A stretch of DNA of 42,984 nucleotides from Fragilaria crotonensis (lineage: Eukaryota; Bacillariophyta; Fragilariophyceae; Fragilariales; Fragilariaceae). Shown here piece by piece: positions 32,288-42,223 of the stretch. Where the stretch lies: assembly GCA_022925895.1 (NCBI GenBank), contig JAKSYS010000541.1:1-42984 (forward strand), read 5' to 3'. A program made the position numbers and the translations under genes. The notes below the pieces were generated by a model, which was not told the DNA's origin, ran no database searches, and saw only the letters and a list, made by a program, of their open reading frames with translations. Position 1 is the stretch's first letter. Every line of letters starts with the position of its first letter.

Positions 32288-33163
32288 TCATTAGAGCACC
32301 CCACCAGGTAAATGGAATCTTGCTAGGGAAAGGCTGGAGTGGAAGTAACAATGTTAGGTAACGAAATGGGGTGCATACTCTCGATTATGCCGCGTAAATG
32401 GTCGGTCATCAGCGCTCGTCTAGATGGGCGCAAGGGTGATCGCTGATCGCATGTGTGAAGAAAAATGAGGCGCATAGGTGACCGAGGAAAGTCCTCTAAT
32501 AGTATGCTACACTCGAAGTACTAGGTTGGCAAATCATTCTACTCCCTGTATGCGAAACAACATCAAGCGAATGTTCGCAAGGCAATTTTAGTATTTTCAA
32601 TCATGCCGCTTGCTGTGCCATCAACACTGTTCTCTGAGTCGGAAGTCGCAACACTGGTGCCTGATGAGAAACTTGTTTTATAGTTGATTGTTGCAAGTAG
32701 GTTGACTATTGACTACTGCTCCGTTACTGCGTTCCATGATGGCCCGGCAATTTCTTACCCTGTATCATCATCTGTCCGACACCTTTATTTGCCGGACTCT
32801 ACCGTTGAAAAATTGTTTACTCCGACTCCGGGTCCGGAGTACCAGTACTGTAGTAGTGCGTAGTGCCATACAGTATGAACGAAACCATGATGTTGGAGTT
32901 CTCATTAGCTTGAGCATCACAGCATCACCTGCGTCTGGTTTGTAAGTGCAGATTTAAATTGTCGTCATGAACGTCATCAAGCTGAATTTGCAGCCAATGA
33001 AAAGGTTTCATCGTACGCACGTTTCGAAGTTTTTCCTCCCCCTGGAGGGGAGCCCTTGTTCTTCACATTTTGACCAGCGGTTTGGTGCTTCTGCGAAAGA
33101 GCACACATTCAGTCCATCAATTTTTCCTTCTCTCACTTTCTTATCAATTTCAAGCCGCCGACC
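32288..33163. other. Spacer between the two PAS paralogues
   Basis: No gene supported. GTAC words occur near 32517 and 32837-32845. The last 50 bases before the second PAS start are pyrimidine-rich (TTTTTCCTTCTCTCACTTTC), probably leader or initiator sequence. Confidence 0.5.
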
Positions 33164-34210
33164 ATGATATCCGCTGTAGCCAAAAGTGCTTTGAGGAATG
33201 GAAAGAAAGCTTCAGGCTTTCGCTCGTTTACTGCGTGGTCAGGCGAATTGTCCTTCTCGTCACCGGAAGCTGATTTTTACCACACTACCATACATCGAGA
33301 GGGGGAATCACCCGCCCAAGCTTGGTCTCGGTCTTTCTCCTATGCGTCACCCGAAGCTGACTTTTCCTATGTCGTGACCAGCGGCGCCTCCATCTCTAGC
33401 TCGCAACATAAAGAATGGTCTGGAAACTTCTCCTTCGTCTCACCAGAGGCTGATGTTACCTCTTACCCTGACGCCGATACTGAATGGGAATGGACTCAAC
33501 AGTTGACATTTGCCTCGCCTGAATCTGACTTCCAAAATGCCTCCTCTGAACTCGCGTTCCAGGATGAATGGTCCGAACGTCTCTCCTTTGCGTCCCCTGA
33601 ATCAGATTTCCAAATGCAAGCCTTGTTCGTTGCCTCGCCTACTCAAGAAATTATCCAAGACTATTCTTCTGAACTAAACGCTTCTGAAGTAATGCGATTG
33701 GCTATCTCCAGCCCAGAATCAGCTTTGGGATCGCTGCATGCCCATCACCTTCTCCGAGCTGATCAGCTGTATCAACTCCATGAATCGAGAAACGAGAGAA
33801 TTTCCAACCAAGAACCTCTTCCTCAGACCCTCCACGACGCTCTATCCGACGAGCATCGCGCCATTGTCATTACTGAAGCTCATGCGCCCTTCCGCATCGT
33901 AGATGTCAATGATGCCTGGGTTGGCCTCTGTGGCTACACTAAGGAAGAAGCCCGCCAGCGTTCTCTAGCAATGCTTCATGGTCCTGAAACCAACGTGGCA
34001 GCCCTCCGAGCCATGGAGGAGCAGTTGGTCCATGCCGCCGATAAGGAGGCTACAGCACACGTTGTGAACTACACCAAGGTCGGACGCAAATTTTACAATC
34101 AATTGAGAGCTGGACCATTGTATGATGCCAACGGATCGATTACTCATTTTGTGGGTGTCCTTCAAGAAGTGTTTCAAGAACCGGAATACTTCCATGTCGC
34201 TCATGCGTAG
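33164..34210 (+). CDS. PAS/LOV-like protein 2 with five WS-SPEADF repeats
   Basis: An intact 348-residue protein that I do not recognise as a named family. Residues 1-24 are basic and Ser/Ala-rich with no acids before Glu28 (MISAVAKSALRNGKKASGFR), presequence-like. Five motifs W[ST]xx[LF][ST][FY]xSPE[AS]D[FV] lie at 25-38, 54-67, 85-98, 110-123 and 136-149. A conserved linker RLAISSPESALGSLHAHHLL (about 178-197) echoes the SPES core. The PAS domain is at about 232-336. It aligns by eye with LOV domains: LHGPETN for LQGPDTD, VNYTKVGRKFYN for LNYRKDGTPFWN, and HFVGVL for FIGVQ. The two flavin-contact Asn (N302, N312) are kept, but the adduct Cys is L268 and the signalling Gln is L333. A sensor or scaffold without LOV photochemistry is the best inference. 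The neighbour at 31338 is a tandem paralogue. Confidence 0.88.
   Translation: MISAVAKSALRNGKKASGFRSFTAWSGELSFSSPEADFYHTTIHREGESPAQAWSRSFSYASPEADFSYVVTSGASISSSQHKEWSGNFSFVSPEADVTSYPDADTEWEWTQQLTFASPESDFQNASSELAFQDEWSERLSFASPESDFQMQALFVASPTQEIIQDYSSELNASEVMRLAISSPESALGSLHAHHLLRADQLYQLHESRNERISNQEPLPQTLHDALSDEHRAIVITEAHAPFRIVDVNDAWVGLCGYTKEEARQRSLAMLHGPETNVAALRAMEEQLVHAADKEATAHVVNYTKVGRKFYNQLRAGPLYDANGSITHFVGVLQEVFQEPEYFHVAHA
33236..33610 (+). repeat. Five coding copies of a 14-residue motif
   Basis: Encodes motif copies WSGELSFSSPEADF, WSRSFSYASPEADF, WSGNFSFVSPEADV, WTQQLTFASPESDF and WSERLSFASPESDF with unrelated spacers of 11-17 residues. Invariant positions are W1, S9, P10, E11 and D13. 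Confidence 0.88.
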
Positions 34211-34551
34211 GAAAGTAATCTGCAGAAGCCTTCAGTTTTGATACTCGGGTTTTGCGTCAGTCAAGTGAGATGCAAGGTGGATAGATGGGTAGAAACAGAT
34301 AGAGTATGTTTTTCCTTTTCTAAGTATGTAGTACCGCTGGGCAAACGTGGGAAGAATGAAAGGGATTGTGGATCGTTTCAGGTACCGCACATTGGTGATT
34401 GGGACTAGGGCGCCTGCCGGGAAGCTTGAAGCCGCACCTGTGCATTGTTTCAGGCATATCCTGCTCTTCCAGCAGTATCGGATCTGAATTCACTGGCGAT
34501 CCACGATCGACTCGCACATCTTGCATCGCATTTTTCATAGCGCATTCGGGT
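34211..34551. other. Convergent 3' spacer
   Basis: The 3' ends of the PAS2 gene (plus) and the FkbM gene (minus) face each other here. No other feature is recognised. Confidence 0.5.
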
Positions 34552-35701
34552 TCAATCCTTGAAACAATAATCATCCTTTTCTATGTTGAGTGTGTGCCGC
34601 GCAGTCGGACGCTCCAGATACTTCTTCATGGTATCGATGTTGCACGAGGCTTTAACGTCCAATTGATCAACCATGCTTTGGTGCACCCACAGTGTGTCAC
34701 CGGAATTCACTTTCAGGAGGCGTAGATATTGATACCCATTCCGTGTCAACACTTTTGAAAGAGCATCGGAGGGACGTTCAAGGGTGATAATAGTGATGCG
34801 ATACTTGTCAAAGGGAAATCCTTCCATGACAAGGTCTTCTGCGCCCTCTTTAATTGACACGAAATGATGAAACGTATTTGAGCCGCGAGTAATGAAAACG
34901 ACGGCATCGCTTCTGACGAACGCAAGCTCATGCAACGAAATGTAACGATACGCAACACAATCAACCGCAACTTACCAACGTCTAGCGACAGGTAATCGAT
35001 AAGTGCGGGTGCCTGAAATCGTTCAAGAATCTCCGACAATGCGACAGTATACCTCGGTCTCACATCTTCTGCATCGTTTGCTGTCAATTCCACCTTGTTA
35101 TCAAAATCTTCCCCGACAATACCCCCCTTTGGTGCTTTTTTATTTGGAAATCTGAATTTGACTTGTTGCATTCGTCTTGCGCCGACGACTGCACCAATGA
35201 CGTGACAGTTGCTGCGATGTGCCAATCCCGTCCAGTACGTTGGATTGGGTTCGAGGCACAATCCGGTCCAACCCAAGCGCGTTTCGAGCGCATACGTGTT
35301 GCTAATTTTGACGGGATCGTTGGCGGCCAAATCGACAAAGTATCCACCACGCTTGTGACGCAGGAGAGCCGCCACGACTTCATCCTGGCGGGCCTGGGAA
35401 TACCAAGAAACGTGATGAAAGTAGTCGTTGGAAATGGAGGATGATACTGAATGTGATTGGTGTCGCCGTAAAAAACGTGAACAGGATTCCAACCGTTTCC
35501 TTGGAGACTAGATGGTGTGCATGATGATGCTGCTGCTGCGTTGTGAGACAGATTCGTAGTAGATGCTATCCCCCCCGGCAAGGAATACCTCCACGGAAGT
35601 CCTATAAAAAATGAGATAATGACACCGACCGCGACACCAGCGAGAAAGTATCCCAAACCAACGCGATGGCGGTGTTTCTTCCACAAGGAAGTGGCGTTCA
35701 T
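34552..35701 (-). CDS. FkbM-family methyltransferase, type II membrane protein, one intron, one frame break
   Basis: SAM-dependent methyltransferase of the FkbM type, which methylates hydroxyls on sugars or small molecules. From the ATG at 35701, residues 14-36 form one transmembrane helix (VGLGYFLAGVAVGVIISFFIGL) after a basic N-terminus, so the enzyme domain should face the Golgi/ER lumen. The frame breaks near 35445 with one base missing. The 35492 frame then carries SQARQDEVVAALL, GGYFVDLAANDP (SAM site) and GWTGLCLEPNP. An intron at 34975-34848 (GTAAGT...AAAG, 128 nt) splits the Glu codon of the family motif SLDVEGAE. Exon 2 (34847-34552) has EGAEDLVMEGFPFDKYRI and ends at 34552. The substrate is not predictable. 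Type II FkbM-like enzymes are common in diatoms. Confidence 0.8.
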
Positions 35702-36764
35702 TGCTCAAGGCAATGGAAGCGCTGGGATAATAGGCAAAGTTATTGTTTTTTTTTTAATATTCGTCAGCTTGAATCATGGATCATGGGATCATGGGGTCCA
35801 TAGTAGCAATTAACCCTGCACGACATCGAAGGTTAAAGTGATGAAAGTGTCCTATACGTATGTGCGTATGTAAGGTAAACCACCGGTAAGCAACGATGCT
35901 GTTAATTATCGTATGCGCACCCTATCATATCCATGTGCAGATCTGTCTTTCGTACATACAAATATTTATGTATGAATATCGATAATCCAAACCACTGTGG
36001 TACTACTAGTAGTAGCAATGTATAGTACCGGTAGCACAAGTACTCCGGTATCGTCTTCTGATTACTCGCACTCGTACTACAGTACCATTAGTACTACCGG
36101 TAGTACCTACTAGTAATTAGAAGTACTGTATCAGAAACTACCGTACTACACGTACGTACATGTACGTGAAAAGCAACGCTGCCTGGCGAGTGGCGAGACA
36201 CGACATACTGGTACGAACTCTGTATGCTACCGTAGTGCCGTGCGGAGCCGTATCGTGCCATGTGATGAACACGCTGCTGCTACTGCACCGTAACCCGGTG
36301 TGTTAAACATTCCGTATCGCCCTACATATTTTTCTATTATCCCTATCCCTAAACTGTCGCTCGCATGCACAGTAAAACATTACATCCGTGCTCCAGTAAC
36401 CAGTGCGACACTGCACGACTGGAATCAAAACTCACGTCGATTCAAATCATGTTCATCTCGTTCCTCGAGTTTGTACATTGATTTTCAAACGACGCTCAAC
36501 GCCTCGTTTACGAAAAACAACGCAGCCGTACGCTGCTGACCGTGATTGATATGAGGTGTTCCTCATTGTTCCAAGGAACACTCCCTTCAATCAGACCTCT
36601 CATTTCGGTCGCCCTTCATTTCTTCCCACAATTGTCAATTTTTCATATTTTAGTGTCACTCACCTTTTACTTACTGCACATATTTTTCGCGATGATGATG
36701 ATCGACCATGACGCGTTTTTACCCGCCGTCATGACATCATACATACCGTGCTGTACAAATATAC

Positions 36765-36790
36765 GTAGTGAGTACGACGGTACTCACTAC
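36765..36790. repeat. Perfect 11-bp inverted repeat with GACG loop
   Basis: GTAGTGAGTAC and GTACTCACTAC pair perfectly around GACG. It would form a stable hairpin in DNA or RNA. It lies in the GTAC-rich tract about 650 bp before the first retroelement frame. Confidence 0.8.
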
Positions 36791-37256
36791 AACAATAACA
36801 CAACACAAACACGGCGACCGGTACAACAGTACCTTTACGCACAACTTCCTCTGCCCGTCGATAGTACGCGCACGTCTGAGTTTACCGTTACTGTACATAA
36901 CGATAAACTAATAGACAGTGCCCACTATACGACACGCGATATTTATACTAGTCAGTCTCTCGCACATACGTGTAGCGATAGAACGACAGATAGTACATGT
37001 ATCGTTATCTGTAGCGGTAGACAGCACTGCGTAGCTGTACCGTTTATAGATGAACTGAGCAGTAGTCAGTGTCGTACTAGACACTTACCTACTGGGGCGT
37101 ACCCGTAACGGTTACGTCCTGGTTCTTGAACCCTATGCCGACCTGCGCGTCGCTAGGTTCCGTTAACCCGAACCATATCATGGTTGCTCGCCAGACCCGT
37201 CCTGGCCCATATCCTGACCGGTCGCCGGGTTCCCTCCCCGAAACTCCGACCTGTCT

Positions 37257-37292
37257 CAATTTAAATCTGGTGCCTAGCACCGATTTAAATTG
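37257..37292. repeat. 16-bp inverted repeat with one bulged base
   Basis: CAATTTAAATCTGGTGC and GCACCGATTTAAATTG pair except for one extra T on the left arm, around the loop CTA. If transcribed, it would place a long hairpin in the leader 150 bp before the ATG at 37443. Confidence 0.8.
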
Positions 37293-37442
37293 CTCTAACC
37301 TGTTCTTTTCATTCCAGCCCTCACCCAATACCAGCAGTACATGTCCCTACTGCTGGGAAAAATTCTCATTCCTTGCGCTCACTTTTTTGCAAAACTGTTC
37401 TCACCCAACTAACACTTCATCCTCAACTTTGCAACACTCACC

Positions 37443-39176
37443 ATGGCCAACCCAGCGCCCACCCGTTCGCCTCCAACCAAGGCCAACCCTCCCTCCGCCC
37501 ATTGTGTGAAACCTACGAAGCACATGGCGAACTACGTCGCCGCCGACGGCGATTTTGCAGCTCCTTTTGATGCACTCAAAATGCTGTTCTACCTTGCAAC
37601 ACTTCAAACATCTATGCTGCAACTTCTAACCACTTCACTAACACTTATCCTACAGCTGGAACTAACACCTTCACGCCCAAGAAGAGCACCAACAAGGCTC
37701 CAGGCGATTTTCAGCGCTCGCACGGCCCTGACTCCTCAACAAGAGTCCGCCGAGATCTCGCGTTTCCTTGCAATCGTCGAGCAAGAACGCGCCCAAGACA
37801 CCAAGACCAGGGTTACCTACGCCTGCGAACCCTCCAACGAAGCAGGATCTACCGAAATGGGTCGCTCCCATTCTATTTCCAACGCAAACGGCGCCACCAA
37901 CGACATCGAAGCCGCCGAACCCAAAAACGACAATGACGACGACGCGCGCAATAACACTCCTCCCACCTCCCTCCCGCGCCAAGAAGACTCCCCACTCGCC
38001 TCCTACGAAAGGCCTATCAAGAAACAACGTGTTAGCTTTGATACCAACGTCGCAATCATCAAGAACAAGCACTACAATGAAGTCGTGAAATGCGACTCTT
38101 TCAAGATCCCGGCTTTCAACGCCGAAGACCTCTCCAACGACAAGAGGGGTACCATTCGAACCGCCTTTGACAGTGCTTTCCAATGCACTTCTCCAATCCG
38201 CAATCCGACGATTACTCGTAGAGAAATCGTCGAAACCGCGAAGCCCATCAAGTTATTCGACGAAAACGCACGTTTCACGACCGTTCTCCCCGAAGACGCT
38301 CTCCCCGAGAATTCTGACGACGCCATCCTCTCCAGCGACGAAAGAGCTCTCGAACAAGACCTCACTGACCTTAATCCGCCAGAAATTGGCGGAGAACGAG
38401 ACGAAACAGTGACGGCAGAAATGGATGACAACCATTCGACAAAACGCAAATTCATGTATGGCGCCGACAACGAGTATACACCCGCGACGCCAGAACATGT
38501 GGTTTTCCCTCCTGGTACTGTTTTACGGCGGTCTCTACGACAGACGAACAGTTCTTCCGCGAGTACTGCCCTTCTACGCCTGGGCACGCTACGCGCTACC
38601 CACACCGCATCAATGCGGTCATACACCGCGGCACAGTGTTCTTCCCTGGGACTCCGCCCAGCACAACCTCCGGCCGCACTCGCGGCATTTCAGTCACCAG
38701 TCTCCCGACGAGAACACCCCGTCCACGGTGACGCCATCAATGGCCCCGGTCACAACGACGGCATTGGTCCGATGTCCGAGCGCGATCCCGGAATCGAAAA
38801 TGCCGTTAACCCCAACTTCAACGACGACATTTGCGAAAATGTCCTTGCTGTAGTTAACATGTCAGCCAATACCTCTATCTACTCGCCTGCGCTGAGTAGT
38901 AGACGTAGCGTGCATTTGTACATGCCTGAACTCACACGTACGTCATGTACCCTCACACTGCCTTCACAGACGGAATCCGAACAAAACCAATGGCAGAAAT
39001 ATTCATCAAGACTCCTCCCCAGGACGAGAAATCGAAATTCCTACGTCGAATTCGCCTACTTGCAAGACTCCCGCGGACACCACCCACGCGTCTGTGGACA
39101 TGCTGACGTCTACGTTTCCAGCACAGCCACACGCAATGTCCGCCTTCCATCGCCCGGACACCAAGATCTACGGTGA
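37443..39176 (+). CDS. Unrecognised 577-residue ORF, low-complexity, retroelement-associated
   Basis: An open frame starting ATGGCCAACCCAGCGCCC. I do not recognise the protein. It is Ser/Thr/Pro/Asn-rich and largely disordered-looking, with an acidic stretch at about 150-180 (NDIEAAEPKNDNDDDARNN), a basic RPIKKQRV patch near 190, and more acidic segments at 290-340. After about 38520 the other plus-strand frames look equally protein-like, so the true reading may shift there. The long minus-strand frames opposite are shadows of this composition. It could be an accessory ORF of the retroelement. Confidence 0.4.
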   Translation: MANPAPTRSPPTKANPPSAHCVKPTKHMANYVAADGDFAAPFDALKMLFYLATLQTSMLQLLTTSLTLILQLELTPSRPRRAPTRLQAIFSARTALTPQQESAEISRFLAIVEQERAQDTKTRVTYACEPSNEAGSTEMGRSHSISNANGATNDIEAAEPKNDNDDDARNNTPPTSLPRQEDSPLASYERPIKKQRVSFDTNVAIIKNKHYNEVVKCDSFKIPAFNAEDLSNDKRGTIRTAFDSAFQCTSPIRNPTITRREIVETAKPIKLFDENARFTTVLPEDALPENSDDAILSSDERALEQDLTDLNPPEIGGERDETVTAEMDDNHSTKRKFMYGADNEYTPATPEHVVFPPGTVLRRSLRQTNSSSASTALLRLGTLRATHTASMRSYTAAQCSSLGLRPAQPPAALAAFQSPVSRREHPVHGDAINGPGHNDGIGPMSERDPGIENAVNPNFNDDICENVLAVVNMSANTSIYSPALSSRRSVHLYMPELTRTSCTLTLPSQTESEQNQWQKYSSRLLPRTRNRNSYVEFAYLQDSRGHHPRVCGHADVYVSSTATRNVRLPSPGHQDLR

Positions 39177-42100
39177 GACAGACAAGACGAACAAGAAAAC
39201 TACCCGCTTTTCGTCAGTCACATATCACAATTTTTCATCCAAGAAAACTGCAGCCCTACAAACTGCAATCCCTTTTATTTTCAACCCATCTCTGAAGACC
39301 CTCATATTTTTCATCCCATCGTCGACAGACTACGAGACATCATCTACCGCGTGCAACGCCTCACGTCTCATTCAAGACCCTGAAGCTTTCAGGATTCCAA
39401 CGCCCTTCAGCTTCGACAGACATCCATCTCCCTTCACGTTTGCATCCGAAACTTTTTCGCCTTTATTCTCCCACTTCACCGCCACCGACGGCGCCTACGA
39501 CTGCCTTTCTACGACTACAGGCATCACCAACTTCGTCGAAGCCATGTCAAGTGATCACCCTACGGATCCCTACCGACTTGACACACCGTTTGTCCCCCTA
39601 CCGACAGACAGCACATTGGACCCAATCCACCATGTGCCCTTCCTGCAGCACTCCTCTGAGCTTGACTCAAGGACTAACCCTCATGCCGCCCTTCTATATT
39701 ACCCTGATGCAACTTTGCAGGATAATGTTAATGGGCCAGTCACCATGCGCAATCTACCTGCATGTGTTGACGTTAGCATCACCGCTGCATCCTTCTGCCT
39801 CCGATACATCCAATCGGACGCTGCGACCAAGAAATGTATCCGTGACCTCACTACGGACCACCTACGTCATTTCTTCCGCGAACTTCACCCGTCCTAACTG
39901 TGGATCATACAACTATTGCTGACAATGATGACAGCATTGAGTACATCCAATGTATGCAACACACTTTGAACAGGACAACCAACTTAGTCATGGACAATTT
40001 ACCTGCTGAATTGCTCCAAACTAACTTCCCAGATGGCACCCCTGCCTCTTATCTGAGTCTCTGACTGATCATGAGCCAGACACCCCAGGCCATGAATGTG
40101 CCCTTGCCATTCTCTATGCCTTCAAGACACTGCATCTTGTTCACTTTCTGACCTACCCCTCAAGTCAAGATTCCACTTTCAAGTTCATGCCACATGACCT
40201 CTCTGATATCATCGGAATGTGCCATCCTTTGCGACAGCACTGCGTTTATTTCCCAACCGAAGTAATTTCAGAGACGTCCCTGCATTCATTCACACTTTCT
40301 TCCAAGACCAGCAAGTTGCTTTAACCCCTTCGACAAGCGACAAGACAGCCAACGCTCATCCTACAATGAGCATCCTACCAACTTTGGCTCAACCTCACTA
40401 TTTGCCTTCACTTATTCTCCGCTTGTGAACGGCTTTGGTGACCCATCTCCCGAAGTCCCACCTAGAAGCTCTCTAGCTGCAAGGTCCCTCATCTCAGCTG
40501 CCCTCCAACACCATGCATCTCTCTCTACCAAGGTCACCAATGGTGATGACCCAGATTTGCAACCTACCAACATCATTCTTGGAGCCCTACCCCAGCTGAC
40601 ATGATCTTCAACTACCATTGCTCTGCTTCCCAATGGCTACTCTACCTACAACTGAGCAGCTCCATGGCAACACTACCTATGCAATGAACCCTGCTACCAC
40701 CCTAGCAGTGAACTTTGTGATTTGTCGAGATATTTCTCCAAATTACCTCCAAGAGATCGACATCCCGCTGGAAACCATCAATATTCCTCGGACAAGTCCC
40801 ACTTCATCCCAATTTCTACCAACACCTACAACTACTCGATCGACTTTCTACCAGATCATGAGTATCTACTCTTCCGTGTTGTCAAGACTCTCGATGTTAT
40901 CGATCCCCAACGTGTGCTACCGCAGACCCCAGAACCATCCAATGTTCTCATCTTCCAGGTACACTCAGAGAACCCATCCTCCACACCTCTGGATCTCAAG
41001 TTGAACTGCCTATTCCAAAGGAAGGAGCACACACCTTCCCTATCATCTATGATTCTGGCAATCTGCCCATCATTTTGATCACAGAAATGGCAATGTTGAA
41101 CCCTACACTTCAACCACAGTTCAAGCCTTTTTCAGACTCAAGCTTGCATTCCTATGACTGCAAACTATGAAGCAAATCAATGGGCATGTCCTAACAATCC
41201 CAGTCAACTTTGGCGCCAGTCAAACCCTGTCCACCATGTTGTTGATGATCCTCACACTGTTCCCCTTGATCTTGCTATCAGACTTATCAAGTTATCACCA
41301 CGAAACGTGGATCCGACAATGTCTACCGCTTGGGCCTTGCCACATCTTCAAGACGCCCTCCAAAAGCCGGCTGATCAGATCAAACACAATCGCTTTTCAT
41401 TTCTCTGGCAACAGCACAATCACCCAGAATACCCATACACAAACAAGACTCAGAATTACTCCTTAATGTCATTCCTGGTGAGTCCAGTTCCTTGTGTTCT
41501 GACAATGAAAGCACAGCCAAATCTATTACTTGCAACTCACTTATCCCTCCTGGCCACAGACACAATGATGTGAATGTAGCAACAGAGGATAATTGCAATG
41601 TAATTAGATATGATTGGAAAAACAACAATGTCCTCTTGAACACAATGCATTAGTTGTTCTAACACGCAGATCATCGCTTCTACCGGAAAACAACCCGGGA
41701 ATCGAACCTGCAACCCCAATCCTGAAACTCAGACAGTTCTACCGAAATTGACGAAACAGAACATGAAACGTCAGCAATTCCTGAAAACTCACCCATTTCT
41801 GACACTCCTGCCCCTTTTATGACACTTCGCACAAAATCCGACAGAAAATCCGTCGAATCCCTTGCAGCGTCTGTCACGTGCAGTCGGACAAATTCTAACA
41901 CCAAAAACCCTTGTCCGACACAGCAGACCAAACCCAGCCTCCACCCGCTGAAATTGTTCCCAAAACACCAACGTCAAGACCAAACGCTCCGTTACCGACA
42001 AAACGCTCAGAAACTCACCCAACGTTCGCTTACCCGCCAAGACAAGAGACATTCTTCGACAACGACGACCAAGACGACGAACAAGAAGACGACAACGGAC

Positions 42101-42223
42101 CGCCTCAGATTCCCTTAGGTTCTCCTGATGCCCTGACTTCATCAACAAGAACCGACTTCACATATCCTCCGATTGAAGATCTGACAAAACGCTCCTGAAA
42201 TACGCCAAGACTGCAAACCTTCA
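39094..42223 (+). pseudogene. Interrupted coding-like region between the leader ORF and gag
   Basis: Successive plus-strand frames (39094-39897, about 39900-40080, 40070-40325, 40360-40600, 40720-41078, 41154-41573, 41911-42198) have amino-acid composition of real protein and follow one another with small overlaps, as expected of one decayed long ORF. Examples are SIEYIQCMQHTLNRTTNLV, GFGDPSPEVPPRSSLAARS and DFLPDHEYLLFRVVKTLDV. No domain is recognised. Near 41920-42110 the reading is very acidic (DNDDQDDEQEDDN). Confidence 0.4.

Larger units (their letters stand above)
35702..37442. other. GTAC-rich spacer and possible LTR/leader of the right retroelement
   Basis: No supported gene. From about 35990 to 37110 GTAC words are extremely dense (11 in 36001-36170, where under one is expected). 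The tract includes two strong inverted repeats, listed separately. Its 3' part probably belongs to the LTR or leader of the retroelement beginning at 37443, but no LTR end could be fixed. Confidence 0.45.

Noticed and set aside
36001-36200. CRISPR-like or satellite array in the GTAC-rich tract
   Set aside because: The GTAC words have no fixed period and no conserved unit longer than about 8 bp.
37671-38626. Long minus-strand frames (170 and 184 codons) opposite the 577-codon ORF
   Set aside because: Their Gly/Val/Arg/Phe-heavy composition is the typical antisense shadow of a Pro/Ser/Asn-rich plus-strand frame.
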